64,000 nt of DNA from assembly GCF_002077695.1 (NCBI RefSeq), contig NZ_MWUE01000007.1:1-64000 (forward strand). The letters run 5' to 3'. The notes below the pieces were generated by a model. It had not been told where the DNA came from. It made no database searches and saw only the letters and a program-made list of their open reading frames with translations. The position numbers and the translations under genes were made by a program. The DNA is from Pantoea latae (GTDB lineage: Bacteria; Pseudomonadota; Gammaproteobacteria; Enterobacterales; Enterobacteriaceae). Below, piece by piece: positions 47,083-57,542 of this stretch; position 1 is the stretch's first letter, and the number at the start of each line of letters is the position of its first letter.

Positions 47083-48078
47083 ATGGAACTGCTGTGTCCG
47101 GCCGGCAATCTGCCCGCCGTGCGTTCAGCGGTGGAGAATGGCGCCGATGCGGTGTATGTCGGACTGAAAGATGACACCAACGCGCGCCACTTCGCCGGGC
47201 TGAACTTTACCGATAAGAAGCTGGCAGAGGCGGCGCGCTATCTGCATCAGCACCGCCGTAAATTGCATGTCGCTATTAATACCTTTGCGCATCCTGACGG
47301 CATGGGCCGCTGGCAGCGCGCCATCGACGTGGCGGCGCAGAACGGCGCGGACGCGCTGATCCTCGCCGACATCGCCACGCTGGAGTATGCGACCCAGCGC
47401 TATCCCGAGGTGGAGCGTCATCTGTCGGTGCAGGCCTCCGCCACCAACCTCGAAGCGGTGCGCTTCTACCATCGCCACTTCGCCCTGAGCCGCGTGGTGC
47501 TGCCGCGCGTGCTATCGCTGCATCAGGTTAAACAGCTGGCGCGTGAGACGCCGGTGCCGCTGGAGGTGTTCGCCTTCGGCAGCCTGTGCATTATGGCGGA
47601 AGGCCGCTGCTACCTCTCCTCCTGGCTGACCAGCGAATCGCCGAACAGCGCGGGCGCCTGTTCGCCGGCGAAGTTTGTGCGCTGGCAGCAGACGCCCAAC
47701 GGCATGGAGTCGCGCCTGAACGACGTGCTTATCGACCGCTATGCGCCGGACGAGAGCGCCGGCTATCCCACGCTGTGCAAAGGCCGCTATCAGGTGGACG
47801 GCCAGCGCTATCACGTGCTGGAGGAGCCCACCAGCCTCAATACCCTGACGCTGCTGCCGGATCTGCTGCGCGCGGGCGTCGCCTCGGTAAAAATCGAGGG
47901 ACGCCAGCGCAGCCCGGCCTATGTCGCCCAGGTGGCGCGCGTCTGGCGTCAGGCGATCGACCGCTGCACGCGCGCGCCGGAAAGCTTTGCCGTCACCGAC
48001 GGCTGGACGGCGGCGCTGGATGAGCTTTCCGAAGGCTCGCAGACCACGCTTGGCGCTTACCACCGTGAATGGCAATAA
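47083..48078 (+). CDS. ubiU: O2-independent ubiquinone hydroxylase subunit UbiU (U32 family)
   Basis: A peptidase-U32-fold protein holding a 4Fe-4S cluster, 331 residues as in E. coli. It forms a heterodimer with UbiV that supports ring hydroxylation of ubiquinone precursors without oxygen. Cluster cysteines lie in FGSLCIMAEGRCYLSSW, SAGACSPAKF and LCKGRY. The true start is ATG 47083 (MELLCPAGNLPAVRSAV); codons upstream to 46999 are not conserved. ubiV follows after 10 bp. Confidence 0.95.
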   Translation: MELLCPAGNLPAVRSAVENGADAVYVGLKDDTNARHFAGLNFTDKKLAEAARYLHQHRRKLHVAINTFAHPDGMGRWQRAIDVAAQNGADALILADIATLEYATQRYPEVERHLSVQASATNLEAVRFYHRHFALSRVVLPRVLSLHQVKQLARETPVPLEVFAFGSLCIMAEGRCYLSSWLTSESPNSAGACSPAKFVRWQQTPNGMESRLNDVLIDRYAPDESAGYPTLCKGRYQVDGQRYHVLEEPTSLNTLTLLPDLLRAGVASVKIEGRQRSPAYVAQVARVWRQAIDRCTRAPESFAVTDGWTAALDELSEGSQTTLGAYHREWQ

Positions 48079-48088
48079 GGAGAACAGC

Positions 48089-48970
48089 ATGCAATACGCA
48101 ATCGGTCCGGTGCTGTGGTATTGGCCGACAGAGCAGCTGGCGCGCTTTTACCAGCAGGTGGCGAGCAGCAGCGCCGATATCGTCTATCTCGGCGAAGCGG
48201 TCTGCAGTAAACGGCGCGCCACCTCTTATCAGCGCTGGATAGAACTGGCGCGCGAGCTGGCGGCCAGCGGCAAGCAGGTGGTGCTCAGCACCCTGGCGCT
48301 GCTGCAGTCGCCTTCGGAGCTGAAGGAGCTGAAGCGCTACGTCGACAACGGCGAGTTTGTGATCGAGGCCAACGACGTCGGCACGGTGAATATGGCCGCC
48401 GAGCGCAAGCTGCCATTTGTCGCCGGCCCGACGCTTAACGTCTATAACGTCGAAACCCTGCAGCTGCTGGTAAAAGAGGGCATGACGCGCTGGTGCATGC
48501 CGGTAGAGATGTCACGCGACTGGCTGCTGCAGCTGCTGCAGCAGAGCGAGGCGCGCAATATTCGCAGCCGGTTTGAGGTGGAAGTGCTGGGCTATGGCCA
48601 CCTGCCGCTGGCGCTGTCGGCGCGCTGCTTTACCGCCCGCGCCGAATACCGCGCCAAAGATGAGTGCCAGACCTGCTGCATCAACTACCCTAACGGGCGG
48701 CGCGTCACCTCGCAGGAGGGCCAGCAGGTGTTCGTGCTGAACGGCATTCAGACCATGAGCGGCTACTGCTACAACCTCGGTAACGATTTAGCGGGCATGC
48801 GCGGCTGGGTCGATGTTCTGCGCCTGTCGCCGCAAAGCGCCGCAACGCTGCAGGAGATCGCCCGCTTCCGCGCCAACGAAGAGGGGCTGTCGCCGCTGAT
48901 GGTGGCGAAAGGCAACGACTGCAACGGCTACTGGCGTAAAGTGGCCGGCATGACGCTAATATCCCCCTGA
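48089..48970 (+). CDS. ubiV: O2-independent ubiquinone hydroxylase subunit UbiV (U32 family)
   Basis: The partner of UbiU, 293 residues. The start MQYAIGPVLWYWP follows an AAGGAGAACAGC site. Cluster-type cysteines are seen in YLGEAVCSKRR, LSARCFTARAE and KDECQTCCINYP, and the C-terminus GMRGWVDVLRLSPQS is typical. In E. coli ubiUV is induced without oxygen; I did not find a convincing FNR site in 46880-47082. A weak hairpin (48970-49000) overlaps its stop. Confidence 0.95.
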   Translation: MQYAIGPVLWYWPTEQLARFYQQVASSSADIVYLGEAVCSKRRATSYQRWIELARELAASGKQVVLSTLALLQSPSELKELKRYVDNGEFVIEANDVGTVNMAAERKLPFVAGPTLNVYNVETLQLLVKEGMTRWCMPVEMSRDWLLQLLQQSEARNIRSRFEVEVLGYGHLPLALSARCFTARAEYRAKDECQTCCINYPNGRRVTSQEGQQVFVLNGIQTMSGYCYNLGNDLAGMRGWVDVLRLSPQSAATLQEIARFRANEEGLSPLMVAKGNDCNGYWRKVAGMTLISP

Positions 48971-49012
48971 AAGGCACATAGAGGCTAGCCGCCTGCCTTT
49001 GTTAGCAGTTTT
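48970..49012 (+). terminator. Possible ubiUV terminator
   Basis: AAAGGCA (48970-48976) pairs with TGCCTTT (48994-49000) around an inner GGC-TA-GCC hairpin, followed by a modestly T-rich stretch. It overlaps the ubiV stop codon. Confidence 0.45.
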
Positions 49013-49086
49013 AATATGGGCATTATTACGTAATACTGGTTGGTGCAGGTTATTCATCACCTGCGCCATACCCAACTGGAGTGCCC

Positions 49087-50097
49087 ATGTCTGAGAAAAA
49101 ACCCCTTCGTCTTTCCGTGCTGGATCTGGCACCGATTCCTCATGGCTCAACCCCGCGCGATGCGTTTCACACATCGCTGGCGCTGGCGCGTCAGGCGGAA
49201 GCGTTGGGCTATGAACGTTACTGGCTGGCCGAGCACCATAATATGACCGGCATCGCCAGCGCGGCGACCTCGGTTTTGATCGGTTACCTGGCCGCTAACA
49301 CCACGACCCTGCATCTGGGATCGGGCGGCATTATGCTGCCGAACCACGCGCCGCTGGTAATCGCCGAGCAGTTCGGCACCCTGGCCTCGCTCTATCCCGG
49401 CCGTATCGATTTAGGACTGGGCCGCGCGCCCGGCTCTGACCAGCGCACCATGATGGCGCTGCGCCGACACCTCTCCAGCATCCATGCGGATACCTTCCCG
49501 GAGGATGTTCAGGAGCTGATCGACTGGTTCGACGCCGACGAAGATGCGCAGCCGCCGGTGCAGCCGGTGCCTGGCCTGGGAATGAAGATCCCGGTCTGGC
49601 TGCTTGGCTCCAGCCTCTACAGCGCGCAGCTGGCGGCGAAGCTTGGCCTGCCGTTCGCCTTTGCGTCGCACTTCGCGCCCGACCAGCTGTTCCAGGCGCT
49701 GCATCTCTACCGTGAAAAATTCCAGCCGTCGGCGCGCCTGGAGAAACCCTACGCCACGGTCTGCATCAACGTGGTGGCCGCCGACAGCGAGCGCGACGCG
49801 CGCTTCCTGTTCACCTCGCAGCAGCAGCAGTTTATCAACCTGCGCCGCGGCAAGCCGGGCCCGCTGCCGGCGCCGGTGGAGAACATGGATAACCTCTGGT
49901 CGCCGTCGGAACAGTATGGCGTGCAGCAGGCGCTGAGCATGTCGCTGGTCGGCGACGCCGACAAGGTGCGTCACGGCCTGGCCGGGCTGATGCGTGAAAC
50001 CCAAGCGGACGAGATCATGGTCAACGGCCAGATCTTCGATACCGAAGCGCGCCTGCGCTCTTTCGCTATTGCGATGGAAGCGGCCCGCTCGCTGTAA
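49087..50097 (+). CDS. yhbW: Luciferase-like flavin monooxygenase YhbW
   Basis: A 336-residue bacterial-luciferase-fold protein (LLM class, F420/FMN-type). The segments [27 protein letters not shown] and [22 protein letters not shown]...[13 protein letters not shown] are nearly identical to E. coli YhbW. The substrate is unknown. The ATG at 49087 has GGAG seven bases upstream; a GTG two codons earlier is less likely. In E. coli its other neighbour is mtr; here it is an AraC regulator/SDR pair. Confidence 0.93.
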   Translation: MSEKKPLRLSVLDLAPIPHGSTPRDAFHTSLALARQAEALGYERYWLAEHHNMTGIASAATSVLIGYLAANTTTLHLGSGGIMLPNHAPLVIAEQFGTLASLYPGRIDLGLGRAPGSDQRTMMALRRHLSSIHADTFPEDVQELIDWFDADEDAQPPVQPVPGLGMKIPVWLLGSSLYSAQLAAKLGLPFAFASHFAPDQLFQALHLYREKFQPSARLEKPYATVCINVVAADSERDARFLFTSQQQQFINLRRGKPGPLPAPVENMDNLWSPSEQYGVQQALSMSLVGDADKVRHGLAGLMRETQADEIMVNGQIFDTEARLRSFAIAMEAARSL

Positions 50098-50115
50098 CCC
50101 TTTGCGCGGTGGGCG

Positions 50116-51018
50116 CTACGCTTCCGGCCCCACCGCCCGCTGACGCACATCGCGCGCGGGAGACTGTCCGTAAAAACGGCTGTACTCCCGGCTAAACTGC
50201 GACGCGCTCTGATATCCCACGCGATAGCCCGCCGTTCCCGCATCCAGCCTGTCCACCAGCATCAGACGACGCGCTTCGTTCAGGCGTAGCTGCTTCTGAT
50301 ACTGCATCGGCGTCATCGCGGTCACCGCCTTGAAGTGATGATGCAGCGACGAGGCGCTCATGCCGACGCTGCTGGCGAGTCGGTCGATTTTCAACGGCTG
50401 ATGGAAGTTCTCGCGCAGCCAGCGCGCCGCGCGCGCCACCTTGTTGCCAGGCCGCTCCGCCAGCGCCATATTGAGAATGCGTCCCCCTTCCGGCCCGGTC
50501 AGCAGCCGATAGAAGATCTCCTGCTCGATAAGCGGTGCCAGCGCGGCGATATCCTGCGGCTGATCGAGCAGGCGGATCAGCCGGATCACTGCATCCACCA
50601 GCAGCGGCGACACTTTGTGCGCGGCGATGCCGCGCTCGGTGCGCGCCTCCGCCAGCGAGGCGGTCAGCGGAAAGGTGTCGAGATAGTGCATTAGCCGCGC
50701 TTCGTTAATGGCGATACCGATGCCAAGGTTCGGCTTCTCCGGCGTCGCCACCGTGACGCAGGAGCGCACCGGCATATCCATCGTCACCAGCAGCAGATCG
50801 CCGGGACCATAGTGAATAATCTCCTCTCCCATGCGCAGCGCCTTGCCGCCCTGCGCCACCAGCGCAAAGCTGGCCCACTGCGCATGAGCGGTGGGTTCGG
50901 AGGGCCGTGAGCTGCGGCCGAAAAAGAGAAAATCGATCGCGCTGTCGTGACGGCCATCCTCTGTTGCATGACGATCGATCAGCTGTGCCAGATGCTGTAG
51001 CTGCGCCGGTTCCGCCAT
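50116..51018 (-). CDS. AraC-family transcriptional regulator
   Basis: A 300-residue regulator with an AraC_N-type cupin sensor (about 10-180) and a C-terminal double HTH (about 195-290: KIDRLASSVGMSASSLHHHFKAVTAMTPMQYQKQLRLNEARRLM and VGYQSASQFSREYSRFYG). It is divergent from the SDR gene, and direct repeats in the shared 172-bp region fit an AraC-type operator. It probably activates the SDR and may autoregulate. The inducer is unknown. It converges on yhbW with an 18-bp gap. Confidence 0.88.
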   Translation of the reverse strand: MAEPAQLQHLAQLIDRHATEDGRHDSAIDFLFFGRSSRPSEPTAHAQWASFALVAQGGKALRMGEEIIHYGPGDLLLVTMDMPVRSCVTVATPEKPNLGIGIAINEARLMHYLDTFPLTASLAEARTERGIAAHKVSPLLVDAVIRLIRLLDQPQDIAALAPLIEQEIFYRLLTGPEGGRILNMALAERPGNKVARAARWLRENFHQPLKIDRLASSVGMSASSLHHHFKAVTAMTPMQYQKQLRLNEARRLMLVDRLDAGTAGYRVGYQSASQFSREYSRFYGQSPARDVRQRAVGPEA

Positions 51019-51093
51019 TGTCTTTCCTCCCCACCCAGTCGTACCGCTATCTTACCCGAACCGCTGCGGGACGCAGCCGCCGCGCAGCCAGAT

Positions 51094-51123
51094 TTGCAGG
51101 ATCGTGCAAGAGACTTGCAGGAT
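51094..51123. promoter_or_regulatory. Candidate AraC-type operator
   Basis: TTGCAGGAT occurs at 51094-51102 and again at 51115-51123, exactly 21 bp apart (two helical turns, as in araI half-sites). Between them is an inverted TGCAA (51105-51109), giving three half-sites. It lies between the divergent AraC regulator and the SDR gene. Confidence 0.6.
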
Positions 51124-51190
51124 TGCGCTACCGCCCGATTGGCCACAAAGCGCATATTTTGCAGACGCGATATTCAGGTGGAGAGAGAAG

Positions 51191-51937
51191 ATGAAAGCAC
51201 TTGATGGAAAAATTGCGCTGGTGACGGGCGCCTCGAAAGGCATCGGCGCGGCGATAGCGACAACTTTCGCCGCCGCCGGCGCGCGCGTGATCGTCAACTA
51301 TCGCCAGGATGAAGTTGGCGCGGTGGACGTCGTCAGCGATATTCGTACGCTGGGCAGCGAGGGCGTGGCGGTGCAGGCCGATATCTCACGCGAGGCGGAC
51401 GTCGAGCGTCTGTTCGACACTGCGCAGGCGCACTTTGGCGCGCCCGATATCGTGGTGAACAACGCCGGTCAGTTTCACCACGGTGAGTTTAGCGCCCTGA
51501 GCCTGCTGGAGATGCAGCAGCAGCTCAACGTCAATCTGCTGGGCACGCTGCTGGTGTGTCAGCAGGCGGCGCGCCGCTTTCCCGCGCGCGGCGGCTGCAT
51601 CATCAACCTCAGCGCGCTCAATAGTCAGCAGAGCACGCCGGGCTCGGTGCTCTGGGCGGCCACCAAAGGCGCGATCGATACCCTGACGCAGGGACTGGCG
51701 CGCGAGCTGGGGCCGCGCAATATCCGCGTCAACGCGCTGGCGCCGGGCATTATCATGACGGAAGGACTGCTGGCGGCGAAGAAGCTCAATCCGCAGCTGA
51801 AAGCCGCACTGCTGGCGGCGACGCCGCTGGGGCGTTTCGGGCTGCCGGAAGACGTGGCGCAGGTGGCGCTGTTTCTCGCCTCAGAGGAAGCGGCCTATAT
51901 CAGCGGCGAACGGGTGCTGATCGCCGGCGGCGCGTAA
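51191..51937 (+). CDS. SDR-family oxidoreductase with altered catalytic residues
   Basis: A 248-residue classical short-chain dehydrogenase/reductase fold. The cofactor motif TGASKGIG (12-19), the NNAG motif (90-93) and the C-terminal VALFLASEEAAYISGE are normal. The catalytic tetrad is not: N115 and K159 are in place, but the Tyr position is W155 (codon TGG, in VLWAATKG) and the Ser position is A142 (NLSALNS, with S141 one residue off). The protein may not be an ordinary alcohol/keto reductase. The ATG at 51191 follows GAGAGAGAAG. It is paired with the divergent AraC regulator. Confidence 0.85.
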   Translation: MKALDGKIALVTGASKGIGAAIATTFAAAGARVIVNYRQDEVGAVDVVSDIRTLGSEGVAVQADISREADVERLFDTAQAHFGAPDIVVNNAGQFHHGEFSALSLLEMQQQLNVNLLGTLLVCQQAARRFPARGGCIINLSALNSQQSTPGSVLWAATKGAIDTLTQGLARELGPRNIRVNALAPGIIMTEGLLAAKKLNPQLKAALLAATPLGRFGLPEDVAQVALFLASEEAAYISGERVLIAGGA

Positions 51938-51945
51938 GGCAAAAA

Positions 51946-51976
51946 AAAGGGAAGCCCGGAGGCTGCCCTTTTTATC
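51946..51976. terminator. Bidirectional terminator between SDR gene and deaD
   Basis: AAAGGGAAGCC-CGGA-GGCTGCCCTTT with one mismatch, flanked by an A-run on the left and a T-run on the right, so it can serve both convergent genes. Confidence 0.85.
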
Positions 51977-51991
51977 AATCAGCCAGGCTGA

Positions 51992-53905
51992 TTAGAACTC
52001 GCGACGACGCGGCGCTGCGGCAGCGCCCTCTTCGCGACGCGGACCGCGGCTGCCTTCACGGCTAAAGCTGCTGCGTCCACCTTCACGACCGCCTTCACGA
52101 CGCTCGGAAGAGAAACGACGTCCGCCTTCACGACCACCTTCACGGTTGCCGCCGCCACGACGCTCGCCGCCGAAATCACGACCACCGCCGCGACGTTCGC
52201 CGCGCGCTTCGCTCTGCGGCTGTGCATCGCCCAACAGCTGCATATTCATCGGTTTATTGAGAATACGCGTGCGGGTGAAGTGCTGCAGGATATCGCCCGG
52301 CATGCCTTTCGGCAGCTCGATAGTCGAGTGGGTGCCGAACAGCTTGATGTTGCCGATGTAGCGGCTGCTGATGTCGCCTTCGTTAGCGATCGCGCCAACG
52401 ATATGACGCACTTCAACGCCGTCGTCACGACCCACTTCAATGCGGTACAGCTCCATCTCGCCGACGTCGCGACGTTCGCGACGCGGACGATCGCCGCCTT
52501 CGCGGTTGTCACGCGCTTCACGCGGGCTGCGACGGTCGTCACGACGATCGTCGCGATCGCGGAACTCGCGACGCTGCGGACGCGGCGCATCCGGCTGCAC
52601 GATCAGCGGACGTTCGCCCTGCGCCATTTTCAGCAGCGCGGCGGCCAGCGTTTCCATATCCAGATCTTCCTGCGGAGAGAGTTTCTCCAGCAGCGCGCGA
52701 TACTGGTCCAGATCGCTGCTTTCCAGCTGCTGCTGTACGCGACCGGCGAATTTCTCCAGACGACGGGTGCTCAGCAGTTCAGCGTTCGGCAGTTCCACTT
52801 CTGGAATGGTCAGCTTCATGGTGCGCTCGATGTTGCGCAGCAGACGACGCTCGCGGTTCTCAACGAACAGCAGCGCGCGACCCGCACGACCGGCGCGGCC
52901 GGTACGACCGATACGGTGAACGTATGACTCGGCATCCAGCGGGATGTCGTAGTTAACGACCAGGCTGATGCGCTCAACGTCCAGACCACGCGCCGCAACG
53001 TCGGTAGCGATCAGGATATCGAGACGGCCATCTTTCAGACGCTCCAGGGTCTGCTCGCGCAGCGCCTGGTTCATGTCGCCGTTCAGCGCGGCGCTGTTGT
53101 AGCCGTTGCGCTCCAGCGCTTCAGCCACTTCCAGCGTGGCGTTTTTGGTGCGCACGAAGATGATCGCGGCGTCAAAATCTTCCGCTTCCAGGAAACGCAC
53201 CAGCGCGTCGGTTTTACGACCGTACGCGGTCCAGTAAGACTGGCTGATGTCCGGACGCGTGGTGACGCTGGACTGAATGCGCACTTCCTGCGGATCTTTC
53301 ATGAAACGTTTGGTGATGCGACGGATCGCTTCCGGCATGGTCGCGGAGAACAGCGCGGTCTGATGACCTTCCGGAATCTGCGCCATGATGGTTTCAACGT
53401 CTTCGATGAAGCCCATACGCAGCATTTCGTCAGCTTCGTCCAGCACCAGACCACGCAGGTTGGAGAGATCCAGCGTGCCGCGTTTCAGGTGGTCGAGCAG
53501 ACGACCCGGGGTGCCCACCACAATTTGCGGGCCCTGACGCAGCGCGCGCAGCTGTACGTCATAACGCTGGCCGCCGTAAAGGGCCACGACGTTAACGCCA
53601 CGCATATGTTTAGAGAATTCGGTCATCGCTTCAGCAACCTGAACCGCCAGTTCGCGGGTCGGCGCCAGCACCAGGATCTGCGGTGCGCGAAGAGTAGGAT
53701 CAATGTTGTTTAGCAGCGGCAGCGAGAACGCCGCGGTTTTACCACTACCGGTCTGCGCCATACCCAGTACATCGCGGCCCGCCAGCAGGTGAGGAATACA
53801 CTCAGCCTGGATCGGAGAAGGCTTAACATAGCCCATGCCGTTCAGTGATTCGAGGATGTCGGCGTTCAGGCCCAGATCAGCAAAAGTGGTTTGAATATCA
53901 GTCAT
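51992..53905 (-). CDS. deaD: Cold-shock DEAD-box RNA helicase DeaD/CsdA
   Basis: An ATP-dependent RNA helicase for ribosome assembly and mRNA decay at low temperature, 637 residues. Motifs: AQTGSGKT (motif I), [16 protein letters not shown] (DEAD), FSATMPEAI (SAT) and [11 protein letters not shown]. The C-terminus has the DbpA-like RNA-binding domain and a Gly/Arg-rich tail with repeated [10 protein letters not shown] units. The frame can start at GTG 53914, but ATG 53905 gives the family's N-terminus. It follows the small gene yrbN and nlpI, as in E. coli. Confidence 0.97.
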   Translation of the reverse strand: MTDIQTTFADLGLNADILESLNGMGYVKPSPIQAECIPHLLAGRDVLGMAQTGSGKTAAFSLPLLNNIDPTLRAPQILVLAPTRELAVQVAEAMTEFSKHMRGVNVVALYGGQRYDVQLRALRQGPQIVVGTPGRLLDHLKRGTLDLSNLRGLVLDEADEMLRMGFIEDVETIMAQIPEGHQTALFSATMPEAIRRITKRFMKDPQEVRIQSSVTTRPDISQSYWTAYGRKTDALVRFLEAEDFDAAIIFVRTKNATLEVAEALERNGYNSAALNGDMNQALREQTLERLKDGRLDILIATDVAARGLDVERISLVVNYDIPLDAESYVHRIGRTGRAGRAGRALLFVENRERRLLRNIERTMKLTIPEVELPNAELLSTRRLEKFAGRVQQQLESSDLDQYRALLEKLSPQEDLDMETLAAALLKMAQGERPLIVQPDAPRPQRREFRDRDDRRDDRRSPREARDNREGGDRPRRERRDVGEMELYRIEVGRDDGVEVRHIVGAIANEGDISSRYIGNIKLFGTHSTIELPKGMPGDILQHFTRTRILNKPMNMQLLGDAQPQSEARGERRGGGRDFGGERRGGGNREGGREGGRRFSSERREGGREGGRSSFSREGSRGPRREEGAAAAPRRREF

Positions 53906-53921
53906 GTAGTACACGTGCCTC

Positions 53922-53978
53922 TTAGATTGCGGCGGCCAGTCTACATAACTCGTCGTGAAAATTTTCAGTCATTTTCAT
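53922..53978 (-). CDS. yrbN: Small protein YrbN
   Basis: An 18-codon reading frame, [18 protein letters not shown], in the nlpI-deaD gap, matching the start of E. coli YrbN, a short protein shown to be made. E. coli YrbN is longer (about 26 residues, from memory); here a TAA ends it early. It lies 16 bp before the deaD start, so it may act as an upstream reading frame affecting deaD translation. Conservation of the peptide supports real expression. Confidence 0.75.
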   Translation of the reverse strand: MKMTENFHDELCRLAAAI

Positions 53979-54083
53979 CAAAAAGTGTGAACCGGCTCAA
54001 ATTAGAAGTTTCGACGAACAGCAAAGCCCTCATCCCGGAAGATGATGACTTAACGGGTAATTCAGGCAATGAAAGTTCGTCAG

Positions 54084-54968
54084 CTATTGCTGGTCAGATT
54101 CTGATAAATCGTCTTGTGTCTGGCCGAGTTGCGCCAGTTCCAACAATGCGTATCGGTGTTCAACAAAGTTATTGACGTTGTTGGCCACCGCCAGTTTGAA
54201 CAGCGCTTTCGCGTTGTCCTTCTCCCCCAGACTTAGGTAGTGCTTACCTAAATAGAAGTTGGTTTCACTGAGATGTTCAGCGAGCGAGGTGTTATCCGTT
54301 GCGTCTGCCTTGAGACGTTCCATCAGCGTGCTTTCACTGATGTCGCCAAGGTAGAATTCGACAATGTTCCATCCCCATTGATCACGGGCCGCTTTGTCGT
54401 AACGCTGCTGCAGCGCAACTTTCGCCTTGTCTGCATCCATCTCACGTTCGTCGAGATAGAGCCACAGGCTGCGGAAAGGATCGTTGGGATCGTCTTGATA
54501 AAACGCCAGCAGATCATCTTGCGCTAACTTGTATCGACCGCCGTAATAGAGGGCGATACCACGGTTTAAATGCGCATAGTTGTAAGTTGGATCAAGCTCA
54601 AGTACAGAATCAAACGCTTCATAGGCAGCATCAAAATTGCCTGCCTGCGTTAAGTATATGCCGAGATAGTTAAACACTTCCGGCATATCTGGTCTGATAG
54701 ACAGCGCTTGCGAGAAATCGTTCCGCGCCAGTGCTCTCAAACCAAGACTATCATACAACACTCCGCGCTCATATAACAGCTGTGCGCGTTCATCATCGGT
54801 CAGGGCGCGACTGGCAAGAATTTGTTCCATGCGTGCCAGAATCACTTCCTGCTGCAGTGTGGGCTGTAGAGGTACTGCAAGAACTTCGTTCTTACGCCAA
54901 TTGGAGTTGCTGCATCCTGCCAGCGTGATAGCTGTCGCAACAAAACACCAGCGCAAAAAAGGCTTCAT
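54084..54968 (-). CDS. nlpI: TPR lipoprotein NlpI
   Basis: An outer-membrane lipoprotein adaptor that delivers the murein endopeptidase MepS to the Prc protease and scaffolds peptidoglycan hydrolases. It has 294 residues, as in E. coli. The signal peptide ends in a lipobox, LAGC (C19). Tetratricopeptide repeats fill residues about 60-280 (for example [32 protein letters not shown]). It lies between pnp and yrbN-deaD, on the same strand. Confidence 0.97.
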   Translation of the reverse strand: MKPFLRWCFVATAITLAGCSNSNWRKNEVLAVPLQPTLQQEVILARMEQILASRALTDDERAQLLYERGVLYDSLGLRALARNDFSQALSIRPDMPEVFNYLGIYLTQAGNFDAAYEAFDSVLELDPTYNYAHLNRGIALYYGGRYKLAQDDLLAFYQDDPNDPFRSLWLYLDEREMDADKAKVALQQRYDKAARDQWGWNIVEFYLGDISESTLMERLKADATDNTSLAEHLSETNFYLGKHYLSLGEKDNAKALFKLAVANNVNNFVEHRYALLELAQLGQTQDDLSESDQQ

Positions 54969-55050
54969 TTCCCACTCCCGAATACAAACATTAGGATAAC
55001 GCTCCTGTCATCCGGCTGCTGTGCACAAGGATTCCCGCCCTCGCGATGAC

Positions 55051-55090
55051 ACAAACGCCTCTCCCATCCACGATGGGATAAGGAGAGGCA
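55051..55090 (-). terminator. pnp terminator
   Basis: On the minus strand GCCTCTCC and GGGAGAGGC form a GC-rich stem just past the pnp stop, followed by GTTTGTGT. The U-run is weak, so some read-through to nlpI is likely, as in E. coli. Confidence 0.55.
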
Positions 55091-55099
55091 AACAGGGAA

Positions 55100-57235
55100 T
55101 TACTCTGCGTCTGGCGCGCTGGTCACAACAGCTTCTTCGCCCTGCGGCTTAGACTCTGTCGCTTCTTTGATGCTCAGACGGACGCGGCCCTGACGGTCCA
55201 CTTCCAGTACCTTAACCGGCACTTCCTGGCCCATCTGCAGGTAGTCGGTCACTTTCTCTACGCGCTTGTCGGCGATCTGAGAAATGTGCACCAGACCTTC
55301 CTTGCCGCCGCCAATGGCGACGAAGGCGCCGAAGTCGACGATACGGGTCACTTTACCGCTGTAAACACGGCCCACTTCGATCTCGGCGGTGATCTCTTCG
55401 ATGCGACGAATCGCCTCTTTCGCCTTCAGACCGTCGGTCGCCGCGATTTTCACGGTGCCGTCGTCTTCGATCTCGATAGTGGTGCCGGTCTCTTCGGTCA
55501 GCGCGCGGATCACGGAACCGCCTTTACCGATCACATCTTTGATCTTGTCTGAATTGATCTTGATGGTGTAAATGCGCGGCGCGAACTCAGAGATTTCCTG
55601 ACGCGGCGAGCTGATCGCCTGCTCCATCACGCCCAGGATGTGCAGACGCGCACCTTTGGCCTGATTCAGGGCAACCTGCATGATTTCGCGGGTGATACCT
55701 TCGATTTTGATGTCCATCTGCAGCGCGGTGATGCCGTCGCGGCTACCGGCTACTTTGAAGTCCATGTCGCCGAGGTGATCTTCGTCGCCGAGGATATCGG
55801 AGAGCACCACGAACTTCTCATCTTCTTTCACCAGACCCATCGCGATGCCGGCAACGGCCGCTTTGATCGGCACGCCTGCATCCATCAGCGCCAGAGAGGC
55901 ACCGCAGACGGAAGCCATAGAAGAAGAACCGTTGGATTCGGTGATCTCAGAGACGACGCGAACGGTGTACGGGAACTCTTCCTGCTTCGGCATCACTGCC
56001 AGCACGCCACGCTTCGCCAGACGACCGTGGCCGATTTCACGGCGCTTCGGCGAGCCGACCATGCCGGTTTCGCCGACAGAGTACGGAGGGAAGTTGTAGT
56101 GGAACAGGAAGCTGTCGGTGCGCTCGCCCATCAGCTCGTCCAGGTTCTGTGCGTCGCGCGCGGTACCCAGCGTCGCGGCGACCAGCGCCTGCGTTTCGCC
56201 ACGGGTGAACAGCGCGGAGCCGTGCGTGCGCGGCAGAACGCCGGTGCGCACATCCAGACCACGGATCATATCTTTTTCACGGCCGTCGATACGCGGTTCG
56301 CCGTTCAGGATACGGGTACGCACCACGTTCTTTTCCAGGCTGTGCACGATGTCGCCGATTTCAGCGTCGTCCAGCGTCTCATCTTCCGCCAGCAGCGCAG
56401 CGATGGTTTCGTCTTTGATGACGCCAACCTGAGTGTAACGCTCTTGCTTGTCGGTGATGCGGTAAGCGTCGCTGATGCGCGCTTCAGCCAGTGCGGCAAC
56501 GCGTGCGATCAGCGCGTCGTTAGCCGGCTCAGGCTGCCAGTCCCAGCGCGGTTTACCCGCTTCGGCGACCAGTGAATTGATGTTTTCGATCACAACCTGC
56601 TGCTGCTCGTGGCCGAACACCACGGCGCCCAGCATCTGATCTTCGGTCAGGATTTCCGCTTCGGATTCCACCATCAGCACCGCATTCTGGGTGCCAGCAA
56701 CCACCAGATCCAGACGAGACTGTTTGATTTCGTCAGCGGTCGGGTTCAGCACGTACTGATCGTTGATGTAGCCCACGCGCGCGGCGCCGATTGGACCGTT
56801 GAACGGCAGGCCAGAGAGCGCCAGCGCGGCGGATGCGCCGATCATCGCAACGATATCCGGGTTAACCTGCGGGTTAACAGAAACGACGGTGGCGATAACC
56901 TGCACTTCGTTGACGAAGCCTTCCGGGAACAGCGGACGGATCGGGCGGTCAATCAGACGCGCGATCAGGGTCTCGCCTTCGCTTGGACGGCCTTCACGAC
57001 GGAAGAAGCTGCCCGGGATACGGCCAGCAGCGTAGGTACGCTCCTGGTAGTTCACGGTCAGCGGGAAAAAGTCCTGGCCTGGCTTGGCTTTCTTCTGGCC
57101 GACAACAGTAACGAATACGGCGGTGTCGTCCATGCTGGCCATAACGGCTGCGGTGGCCTGGCGTGCCATCATGCCGGTTTCCAGCGTGACGGTATGCTGA
57201 CCATATTGGAATTGACGTACGATCGGGTTCAGCAA
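55100..57235 (-). CDS. pnp: Polyribonucleotide nucleotidyltransferase (PNPase)
   Basis: A phosphorolytic 3'-5' exoribonuclease and degradosome component, 711 residues. Two RNase PH domains (about 1-215 and 310-550) are followed by KH (about 555-610, [16 protein letters not shown]) and S1 (about 620-690, [18 protein letters not shown]) domains. The start is TTG (57235), as in E. coli pnp, after AAGGAATTCATT. The leader between rpsO and pnp should hold the RNase III-cut stem used for autoregulation. Confidence 0.98.
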   Translation of the reverse strand: MLNPIVRQFQYGQHTVTLETGMMARQATAAVMASMDDTAVFVTVVGQKKAKPGQDFFPLTVNYQERTYAAGRIPGSFFRREGRPSEGETLIARLIDRPIRPLFPEGFVNEVQVIATVVSVNPQVNPDIVAMIGASAALALSGLPFNGPIGAARVGYINDQYVLNPTADEIKQSRLDLVVAGTQNAVLMVESEAEILTEDQMLGAVVFGHEQQQVVIENINSLVAEAGKPRWDWQPEPANDALIARVAALAEARISDAYRITDKQERYTQVGVIKDETIAALLAEDETLDDAEIGDIVHSLEKNVVRTRILNGEPRIDGREKDMIRGLDVRTGVLPRTHGSALFTRGETQALVAATLGTARDAQNLDELMGERTDSFLFHYNFPPYSVGETGMVGSPKRREIGHGRLAKRGVLAVMPKQEEFPYTVRVVSEITESNGSSSMASVCGASLALMDAGVPIKAAVAGIAMGLVKEDEKFVVLSDILGDEDHLGDMDFKVAGSRDGITALQMDIKIEGITREIMQVALNQAKGARLHILGVMEQAISSPRQEISEFAPRIYTIKINSDKIKDVIGKGGSVIRALTEETGTTIEIEDDGTVKIAATDGLKAKEAIRRIEEITAEIEVGRVYSGKVTRIVDFGAFVAIGGGKEGLVHISQIADKRVEKVTDYLQMGQEVPVKVLEVDRQGRVRLSIKEATESKPQGEEAVVTSAPDAE

Positions 57236-57542
57236 AATGAATTCCTTAACTTCGGGGCGACGCCTCTCTGGCGCGCCATGGATTACCGATCTTCAGCTGC
57301 ATCCTCGCGACTAATGACAACCCTTAACCGAATCTGCGGTAAAGCCTCTCATTAGCCGCGCGAACCTCTGCAAACGAAGATCACTCACTGCAACAATACA
57401 TGAGTTTGGTCCGGATTGCTGCGCATTGCTCGAAAAAAGGGGCCATAAAGGCCCCCTTTTCGTGAAACTCGCACGAATCTGATCGCAAGACGCGTTTTTT
57501 CGCAAACTCTCTGCGCTACATCCTTGATCAGATTCTTCAGAC
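57236..57542 (-). promoter_or_regulatory. rpsO-pnp intergenic region: terminator and pnp leader
   Basis: Right after rpsO (on the minus strand) a hairpin, GGGGGCC-TTTAT-GGCCCC, followed by TTTTTT (57457-57433), matches the rpsO terminator that is read through into pnp in E. coli. The remaining 190 bp form the long pnp 5' leader, which can fold into the RNase III target stem. No further gene is seen. Confidence 0.75.
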
